Assembly (NCBI RefSeq): GCF_000519125.1
Contig: NZ_JAEX01000002.1
Coordinates: forward strand, 1-64,000
DNA from: Desulfocurvus vexinensis DSM 17965
Lineage (GTDB): Bacteria > Desulfobacterota > Desulfovibrionia > Desulfovibrionales > Desulfovibrionaceae
DNA: 64,000 nucleotides
Direction of reading: 5' to 3'
Numbering within the stretch: the first letter of the stretch is position 1; each line of letters starts with the position of its first letter. Below, one piece after another: positions 58,446-64,000 of this stretch. The notes beneath the pieces were generated by a model, which did no database searches, was not told the DNA's origin, and saw only the letters and a list, made by a program, of their open reading frames with translations. The position numbers and the translations under genes were made by a program.

Positions 58446-58514
58446 CCCGGGCGGGGCCGCCCCCCGGGCGCCGAGACACAAAGCAACAAAACGCCGCAAG
58501 GCGAGGAGGACACG

Positions 58515-58760
58515 ATGAACAAGGCGACCCTGGAGAAGGTTTTCGAGTACGCATCCAAACCTGTTCACGGCACCCTGTCGCGCAAGCTGCGCGGCGACAT
58601 CGCCATCCAGGTCAACGAGGGCGAGGTCTACGGCGACGCGACCCTGTTCATTGGCGAGGAATTCGTCCGCGTGACCGGCGTGAAGGACGGCAAGACCATG
58701 AACACCTATTACGACTGGGACAAAATCGTTTCCGTGCGCACCATCGGCCCGGAGAGCTGA
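58515..58760 (+). CDS. Small protein at the end of the nif operon
   Basis: An 81-residue acidic protein that I do not recognise as a named family. It begins MNKATLEKVFEYASKPVHGTL and contains IAIQVNEGEVYGDATLFIGEEFVRVTGVKDG with YYDWDKIVSVRTIGPES at the end, suggesting a small beta-barrel or sheet fold without cysteines. The start has GAGGAGG upstream. It is 69 bases after nifB and is followed by a strong terminator, so it is the last gene of the nif operon. Low-level conservation and function are unknown. Confidence 0.8.
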   Translation: MNKATLEKVFEYASKPVHGTLSRKLRGDIAIQVNEGEVYGDATLFIGEEFVRVTGVKDGKTMNTYYDWDKIVSVRTIGPES

Positions 58761-58790
58761 CCCGCGGCGGATGGCCGCAGAGCAAGACAC

Positions 58791-58825
58791 AAAAGCCCCG
58801 CCGAAGGCATCGGCGGGGCTTTTGT
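58791..58825. terminator. Bidirectional rho-independent terminator at the nif operon end
   Basis: Arms CAAAAGCCCCGCCGA (58791-58805) and TCGGCGGGGCTTTTG (58811-58825) form a perfect stem with a 5-base loop, with CTTTTG on one side and CAAAAG on the other. It suits both the nif operon and the convergent gene ending at 58872. Confidence 0.9.
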
Positions 58826-58871
58826 CGTTGTGGAGGTGGGGCAGTGTCTGCCCTGCGTTTCCCGTTGGGCC

Positions 58872-60431
58872 CTAGAAGCGGTATTCCAGCGTGGTGACCA
58901 CGCGGTCCTGGTCGCGCCAGCGGCCGTAGTAGCTGGTGCCGGGGCCGTCGAAGAGTTCCAGGGCCGTCTGCCAGGTCAGGTTGTCCGTCAGGCGCCAGAC
59001 GGTGCCCATGCGGTGCATGCGTGCGGAGTTGGAGAGCAGGATGTCGGCCAGGTAGTGCAGGCTCAGGTCCTGGGTTAGGAACAGCTCGGCGCGCAGCACC
59101 ATGTCGTTGCGGCCCAGGCGCGCGTCGCGCGAGGAGATGAAGTAGCCGTCGGCGTTCTGGCGCTGGGTGATGCTCTCACCCACGTACTCCGCCGTCAGGT
59201 CCATGCGGTGCAGGCCCAGGCGTGCCGGCCAGGACTGGTTGGACCAGGTGCTGCCGCCCACATAGTGCACATAGCTGTCGTCCTTGCCGTCCTCGGCGTG
59301 GGAGTAGAGGGCTTCGCCGTGGAATTCCAGCTCCTTCCAGGTGGTGGAGAAGCCGCCCGCCACCTGGTCGGTGATGGGGTGCTCCACGGCGATGTGCACC
59401 GCCGGGGCGGCCAGGTCCAGGTCGGCGCGCATCACGGGGTAGATGCTCGGGCCCCGGAAGGCCGAGGCGAACAGGTCCCACTGGCCCGCCGAGGTCTTCA
59501 CGCGGCCAAAATAGCCCCACTGGTCGGGGTCGTCGGCGTCGGGCAGGTCGTAGGTGGTGGTGATGTCGGGCGTGGTGCCGCCGAAGCTGATGTCGAAGAA
59601 GCGCTCGAACAGCGACACCAGGTCCACCTGGGTCAGGCTGGAGAAGAAGTGCAGCCATTCCAGGAAGTCGTCGAACTGGCCCTGGTCGCCCCCGAAGTAG
59701 CCGGGGATGCCGCCCCAGGCCTCGCCGGAGACCCAGCGCGACTCGGGGCTGGGGGTCTTGGGCGGGCTGAAGAAGGGCATCACGGCCACGGTCCAGGTGG
59801 TGTCGCCGTCGGGCACGTCCAGGGCCGCCTGCCACACGCCCAGGCGGCGCGGGTCCAGCGGGTCGTTGAAGTCCACGGGGCTGTAGCGGTTGGCCGGGGA
59901 GACCAGGGTCGAGATGCCGTTCTGGAATATCTTGCGCCCCAGGGTCAGCTCCGCCGCGTCCAGGTCCACCACGGCGTAGAGCTCGTTGATTTCCCAGGCG
60001 TTGCGGCGGCGGTTGTCGTCCTGGAAGAAGCGGCTCACGCCCGCGTAGGTGTCCTCCTGGTTGCCGATCTCAAACCAGCCCGAGGTCGCCAGGCGCACGC
60101 GCTCCACGGCGGCGCTGGTGGCGTATTCCAGGCGGAGTTCGCCGTGGCTGTCCTGGGTGTCCTTGGGCAGGGGGTCGTCGCCCGCGCTCTGGGTGAAGTG
60201 GGCCCCGCGCAGGCGCACGGTGAGGTCCAGGTTGTCGGCGAACTGGGCGGCGGCGCCCTTGTCCTGCGGGGCGTCCTGCTGTTTCTTCGCGCTGGAGGCC
60301 ATGGCGGCGTCCAGGTCCTGGAGCAGGTCCACCTCGTCGGCGGCGGCGGGCAGGGCGGCCAGGGCCAGGGCCAGCAGCCAGGCGCCCAGGGCCAGGGCGC
60401 GGGTGCGGATGCGGGGGGCGGGGAGTGTCAT
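58872..60431 (-). CDS. Outer-membrane beta-barrel protein
   Basis: A 519-residue exported protein. The N-terminus is a Sec signal (LALGAWLLALALAALPAAADE), and the last residue is Phe in VVTTLEYRF, the outer-membrane barrel sign. The mature protein has a disordered start (QDAPQDKGAAA) and many alternating aromatic/polar strands, for example WEINELYAVVDLDAAELTLGRKIFQNG, VHIAVEHPITDQVAGGF and MVLRAELFLTQDLSLHYLADILL. It resembles DUF1302-type barrels found with RND exporters. It starts 4 bases after the exporter stop, so it is co-expressed and probably the outer exit of that system. Confidence 0.85.
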   Translation of the reverse strand: MTLPAPRIRTRALALGAWLLALALAALPAAADEVDLLQDLDAAMASSAKKQQDAPQDKGAAAQFADNLDLTVRLRGAHFTQSAGDDPLPKDTQDSHGELRLEYATSAAVERVRLATSGWFEIGNQEDTYAGVSRFFQDDNRRRNAWEINELYAVVDLDAAELTLGRKIFQNGISTLVSPANRYSPVDFNDPLDPRRLGVWQAALDVPDGDTTWTVAVMPFFSPPKTPSPESRWVSGEAWGGIPGYFGGDQGQFDDFLEWLHFFSSLTQVDLVSLFERFFDISFGGTTPDITTTYDLPDADDPDQWGYFGRVKTSAGQWDLFASAFRGPSIYPVMRADLDLAAPAVHIAVEHPITDQVAGGFSTTWKELEFHGEALYSHAEDGKDDSYVHYVGGSTWSNQSWPARLGLHRMDLTAEYVGESITQRQNADGYFISSRDARLGRNDMVLRAELFLTQDLSLHYLADILLSNSARMHRMGTVWRLTDNLTWQTALELFDGPGTSYYGRWRDQDRVVTTLEYRF

Positions 60432-60435
60432 GGCG

Positions 60436-63234
60436 TCATCCTTGGTTTTGCAGGGATTTCTGGTAGTACATGACGTTGGCGATGGCCAGCCTGTGCCCGA
60501 GGATGCGCGCCAGGTTGCGGTGGGCCATGCTGGCCAGGCGCGGGTAGAGGCGGTGCAGGCGGTTGAAGTCGGCGTTGCTGATCTCGACCACGTGCAGGTC
60601 CGAGTGGGCGCGGGCGGAGTAGGAGCGCGGCCCGGGGTCGAGCATGGCCGTCTGGCCGAACACGTCGCCCACGCCGAACAGGGCGTAGGGCACCTCGCGC
60701 CCGGTGTCCTCCTCGGTGGAGAAGGCGCGCACCTCGCCGTGCAGGATGATGTACATGGAGTCGCCCTGGTCCCACTCCTTGAAGATGGTCTCCCCGGCGC
60801 GGCGCTCCTGGATGCGGCCCATGAGAATGATCTTCTTGATGTGCCACAGCCGCAGGTCGCGGAAGAATTCCGACTGGCGGATGACCTGCGGGTCCACATG
60901 CAGCGAGAGCATGTCCCACAGGGTGAGCAGCTTGGTGTTGGTCAGCAGCGGCCCGGTGAGCAGCAGGTCGCCCACCAGGGCGACGATCATCACCAGGGCC
61001 GAGAGGGCGCCGAACTGGACGATGGTCACGAACTCCGAGGCCAGGAGCACCGAAAAGCCCAGGGCCAGGGCCAGGGAGGTGGCCGTCACCGGCCTGATCT
61101 CGGCGTGGATGCAGACCTCCATGGCCCGGTGCTGGTCTTTCAGGCGCAGCATTTCCTTGTTGTAGCGGGTCATGAAGTGGATGGTGTCGTCCACGGCGAT
61201 GCCGATGGCGATGGCCGCGACCATGGCCGTGCCGATGTTCAGCGGGATGCCCGTCAGGCCCATGGTGCCGAACATGATCAGCACCGGGAAGACGTTGGGC
61301 AGCAGCGAGAGCAGCCCGGCCTTCACGTTGACGAAGAGCACGGACATGATGACGAAGATGATGCCCAGCAGCAGGGCGATGGACAGGGCCTGGCCCTCGG
61401 CGATGCTGTCGGCCCCGCCCAGGATGAGCATGCTCTCGCCGGTGAACTCGCTCTTGTAGTGCGGGCCCAGGGTCTGGTTCATGAAGCGCCGCAGGTCGTC
61501 CAGGGCCTGTTTCTGCTCGTAGGACGATTGCAGGCTGTGGCGCACCAGGATGTGGAACTCGCTGAAGTCGGGGCTGGCGCTGCGGCGCAGGTCCGAGTCG
61601 TGGATGAACAGCAGGTACTGCGCGACCAGCGCCTCGCTTTCGGGGATGGTGTAGTGGGCGGGGTCGCCGCCGCGCATCTCGCGGTTGATGAGCCGCAGGG
61701 AGTCGGCCAGGGAGAAGGACGCGTCGAAGGCCGGGCTGGCGGCGATGTAGTCCTGGATGGCGGCGACCTTGCCCAGGGCGTCGGGTTTTCTGAACATGCC
61801 CTCCACGCCGCTGGCGATGGCGATGGAGAAGGTCTGCACCCCGGGCAGGTGCGCGCTCATGGCCTCGGTGCGCTGGCGGATGGGCGAGGATTTCTTGAAT
61901 ACGCCCAGGATGTCGTTGTTCAGCCGCACGTTGAAGGAGAACAGGGCCAGCCCGGCGGCGAAGAGCAGCAGCCCGGCCACGAGCTTGCGGTCGTGGCGGT
62001 TGGCGGCGGCGCTGGCGGCGCGGCCCAGCATGTCGAAGACGCTCAGGCCCTTCTTCCAGGGCTGGGGCTCGCCGTCCTCGTCGTCGTCGGGCTGGGCGGG
62101 CCCGGCGGGGGCCTGGGGCGAGGCGCCGCGCCCGCCCGTCAGGCGCAGGTAGGCCGGGATGAGCACTACGGTGACGATGGGGTTGACCAAGAGCCCGAAG
62201 GCGGCGGCCATGCCGAACTGGCGCAGGATCTCGATCTTGTTCACCGTGATGGAGGCGAAGCCCAGGAAGGTGGTCAGGCTGGTGATGAGGATGACCACGC
62301 CCATCTTGGAGACCATGTAGTCGAAGGCCAGCCGGCCCGGGCCGCGCTTGTGCAGCCCTTCGCGGTATTCGGAAATGAGGTGGATGTCCTCGGTGGAGCC
62401 GATGACGATGACCAGCGAGGGCACGATCATGGTCAGGATGTTCAGGGGGATGTCGGCCAGGACCATGAAGGCGGCCATCCAGCAGATGCTGGTGCCCGCC
62501 GTGAGCAGCGGCAGGATGGCGCTGGCGGGCGAGCGGGTCATGAGCACCAGCGTCAGCACCAGCACCAGCACCGACAGCGGCACCAGGCGCAGCTGGTCGT
62601 CGATCATGGTCTTGGAGATGACCGTGCGGAAATAGGGGTTGCCGAGCTGGAAGGCCTCCTCGAAGCGGCCCTGGCAGGGCTCGAGCAGGGTTTCGATGGA
62701 GGCGGCCAGGGTGTTGTAGTATTCGGGGTCGGCGTTGTCGGGCTCGATGAACACGTTGACCGAAGTGGTGGTGCCGTCCTCGGAGAGCAGGTTGCCCGCC
62801 ACCAGGGGGCTTTCCAGGGCCCGCTGGCGGATGGCCTCGGCCTCGGCGCGGTCCGCCGGGGGCTGGCGCATGAGCGGGCCGGAGCGCAGGGTGCCCTCGT
62901 CGTGGCGGAAGTCGGCGGCGGAGAACAGGCTCTCCACGCGCACCACCCCGGGCAGCCCTTCGAGCTGGTAGGCCAACTCCTCGATGAGCGCCAGGCGGTC
63001 CGGGTCGAACAGGTCGGCGTCGCGCAGGCAGATGACGGTGACCTGGTCGGTGCCGAAGGTGGCCACCGTGCGCTCGTAAGCCTCGCGCGCCCGGGGGTCG
63101 TCGGTCATCATCCCGTTCACCGACGGGTCGATGCGCAGGTCCTTGGCGATGAACAGGGCGCAGGCGGTGATCGCCGCCAGGATCAGGACAACCGTCCAGG
63201 GCCTGTCGTAGGCCTGGCGCATGAGACGCTGCAC
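60436..63234 (-). CDS. RND/MMPL-family exporter with C-terminal cyclic-nucleotide-binding-like domain
   Basis: A 932-residue transporter of the MMPL/HpnN-like branch of RND. Two repeats of one plus five spans are visible: a first span WTVVLILAAITACALFIAKD, a porter loop, then SVLVLVLTLVLMTR and SLVIVIGSTEDIHLI. The second half has a porter region (about 395-570), then IALLLGIIFVIMSVLFVNVKAGLL and IAIGIAVDDTIHFMTRY. After about 800 a CAP_ED domain follows (SMYIILHGEVRAFS and GDVFGQTAMLDPGPRSYSARA, about 856-876). The glutamate of the usual FGE motif is Gln, so nucleotide binding is doubtful. The GTG at 63234 has GGAGGTG in front; an ATG at 63222 is an alternative. It is encoded between a LolA-like protein and an outer-membrane barrel, which suggests export of a lipid or hydrophobic compound. 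Confidence 0.9.
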   Translation of the reverse strand: MQRLMRQAYDRPWTVVLILAAITACALFIAKDLRIDPSVNGMMTDDPRAREAYERTVATFGTDQVTVICLRDADLFDPDRLALIEELAYQLEGLPGVVRVESLFSAADFRHDEGTLRSGPLMRQPPADRAEAEAIRQRALESPLVAGNLLSEDGTTTSVNVFIEPDNADPEYYNTLAASIETLLEPCQGRFEEAFQLGNPYFRTVISKTMIDDQLRLVPLSVLVLVLTLVLMTRSPASAILPLLTAGTSICWMAAFMVLADIPLNILTMIVPSLVIVIGSTEDIHLISEYREGLHKRGPGRLAFDYMVSKMGVVILITSLTTFLGFASITVNKIEILRQFGMAAAFGLLVNPIVTVVLIPAYLRLTGGRGASPQAPAGPAQPDDDEDGEPQPWKKGLSVFDMLGRAASAAANRHDRKLVAGLLLFAAGLALFSFNVRLNNDILGVFKKSSPIRQRTEAMSAHLPGVQTFSIAIASGVEGMFRKPDALGKVAAIQDYIAASPAFDASFSLADSLRLINREMRGGDPAHYTIPESEALVAQYLLFIHDSDLRRSASPDFSEFHILVRHSLQSSYEQKQALDDLRRFMNQTLGPHYKSEFTGESMLILGGADSIAEGQALSIALLLGIIFVIMSVLFVNVKAGLLSLLPNVFPVLIMFGTMGLTGIPLNIGTAMVAAIAIGIAVDDTIHFMTRYNKEMLRLKDQHRAMEVCIHAEIRPVTATSLALALGFSVLLASEFVTIVQFGALSALVMIVALVGDLLLTGPLLTNTKLLTLWDMLSLHVDPQVIRQSEFFRDLRLWHIKKIILMGRIQERRAGETIFKEWDQGDSMYIILHGEVRAFSTEEDTGREVPYALFGVGDVFGQTAMLDPGPRSYSARAHSDLHVVEISNADFNRLHRLYPRLASMAHRNLARILGHRLAIANVMYYQKSLQNQG

Positions 63235-63267
63235 GGGACACCTCCACGGGGCGGGCTGGCCCCGGGC

Positions 63268-64000
63268 TTATTGCAGGGGGCGGCCTTCCATCACGTACCG
63301 TTCGGTGAACACCGCGTCGTCGATGGCCGCGTCCACCTCGAAGGCGGCCAGGCCCATGAGGGTCTGGTGCTTGGCGCGCAGGTTGTTCATCAGCGTCTTG
63401 CGGGCGATCCACATCTGGCCGCGCACGTTTTCCAGGTCGTGGGCGGTCTGGACCTTGACGAGGCGGCCGCGCGGGTCGTGGTACTCGATCTTGACGGTGA
63501 AGGTGATGTCCTTGCGCACGTAGAACACGCGCTTGCCGTAGCCCGACTCCTTGGCCTTGGCCTCGGTGGCCGGGGTGACCTCGACGATGTGGCAGTCCTG
63601 GCCGTCCAGTTCCGCCGAGCCGGTGAGGGTCATGTCGTACTGGTCCAGGTCGTCGGGCTCCATGTCCTCGTAGGTGAAGTCGGTGCCCATGAAGAAGTCG
63701 GCCTTGGAGCTGGAGGCCACGCGCTGCATCTTGCCCGTGGCGGGCATGTACAGCCACTGTTTGGCCTGGCCGTCGCCGGTCTCCCAGCTCAGCAGGGCCG
63801 TGCCGGCCAGGTCCGCCGGGGCGGTGAAGGCCATGAGGGTGCGCGCCAGTCCGTCGTCCATGGTCTTCTTCCAGGTCTTGAACTCGCGCTGCTTCTTGTT
63901 CCCCGCATTGTCGGCCAGGATCATGACCACGGTGGACGTGGCGCTGGACGTTTCGTGCAGGTCGCGCTGGCGCTCCAGGATGGCCCGGCCTTCGGCCTTG
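63268..64000 (-). CDS. LolA-like outer-membrane lipoprotein-sorting protein (5' end outside window)
   Basis: The C-terminal 243 residues of a periplasmic LolA/LolB-like lipid carrier; the frame remains open to the window end. It shows the family pattern ATSTVVMILADNAGNKKQREFKTW, AFTAPADLAGTALLSWE, WLYMPATGKMQRVASSSKADFFMGTDFTYEDM, then VKIEYHDPRGRLVKVQTAHDLENVRGQMW. Such proteins with MMPL-type exporters and barrels form three-gene systems that move lipids across the periplasm. The stop is 34 bases before the exporter start. Confidence 0.85.
   Translation of the reverse strand, partial: KAEGRAILERQRDLHETSSATSTVVMILADNAGNKKQREFKTWKKTMDDGLARTLMAFTAPADLAGTALLSWETGDGQAKQWLYMPATGKMQRVASSSKADFFMGTDFTYEDMEPDDLDQYDMTLTGSAELDGQDCHIVEVTPATEAKAKESGYGKRVFYVRKDITFTVKIEYHDPRGRLVKVQTAHDLENVRGQMWIARKTLMNNLRAKHQTLMGLAAFEVDAAIDDAVFTERYVMEGRPLQ

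Overview
The window reads as a piece of a GC-rich, strictly anaerobic, nitrogen-fixing sulfate reducer of the Desulfovibrionaceae type. The evidence is indirect but consistent: a group II/III style nif operon with nifI1 and nifI2 between nifH and nifD, an ORP-like cluster of MinD ATPases with inserted ferredoxin domains and NifX-like proteins, a GlpAB/GlpC-type dehydrogenase, sigma-54 control, and dense ATGA-coupled operons. No rRNA, tRNA or CRISPR array is visible.

Positions 1-3650 are an accessory, clearly AT-richer insert. It holds the 3' end of an IS3-family element, a 5' stub resembling an AAA ATPase gene, and a 983-codon superfamily 1 helicase with a nuclease-like insertion. Its start codon lies inside a sequence resembling the IS end.

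Positions 3.9-9.6 kb (minus strand) form a TetR - membrane-fusion lipoprotein - RND pump - cysteine hydrolase operon with a palindromic operator over its promoter. Positions 9.9-13.5 kb (minus) hold a degenerate receiver protein, a FmdB-like zinc ribbon, a NifX-like protein, two MinD/ferredoxin ATPases and a DUF134-NifX fusion.

Positions 13.95-26.99 kb (minus) are one long operon, transcribed gabT, gabD, potA, potB, potC, potD, patA, aldehyde dehydrogenase, aguA, aguB, amidohydrolase. It encodes a complete route from agmatine through N-carbamoylputrescine, putrescine, 4-aminobutanal, GABA and succinate semialdehyde to succinate, plus the importer. A PAS-AAA sigma-54 activator is encoded next to it, and paired palindromes with a near-consensus -24/-12 element lie between. 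A 1050-residue membrane protein of unknown function precedes the activator.

Positions 32.3-39.6 kb (minus) form an apparent operon glpA-glpB-phnD-phnC-phnE-phnE-HAD phosphatase, with a glpC-like Fe-S gene divergent at 39.9-41.2 kb. It couples a phosphonate-type importer to glycerol-3-phosphate oxidation. After a bidirectional terminator come a SAM-fold protein (41.3-42.2 kb) and a TPP-riboswitch-controlled thiSGHFE operon (42.5-46.1 kb).

Positions 46.2-58.8 kb are the nitrogen-fixation locus. nifV diverges from nifH-nifI1-nifI2-nifD-nifK-(NifB-like)-ferredoxin-GNAT-nifE-nifN-nifB-orf81. Both sides have good sigma-54 promoters around a shared repeat-rich region. The NifB-like protein after nifK has lost every radical-SAM cysteine, while a canonical NifB is also present. 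The window ends (58.9-64 kb, minus) with a LolA-like protein, an RND/MMPL exporter carrying a C-terminal cyclic-nucleotide-binding-like domain, and an outer-membrane barrel.
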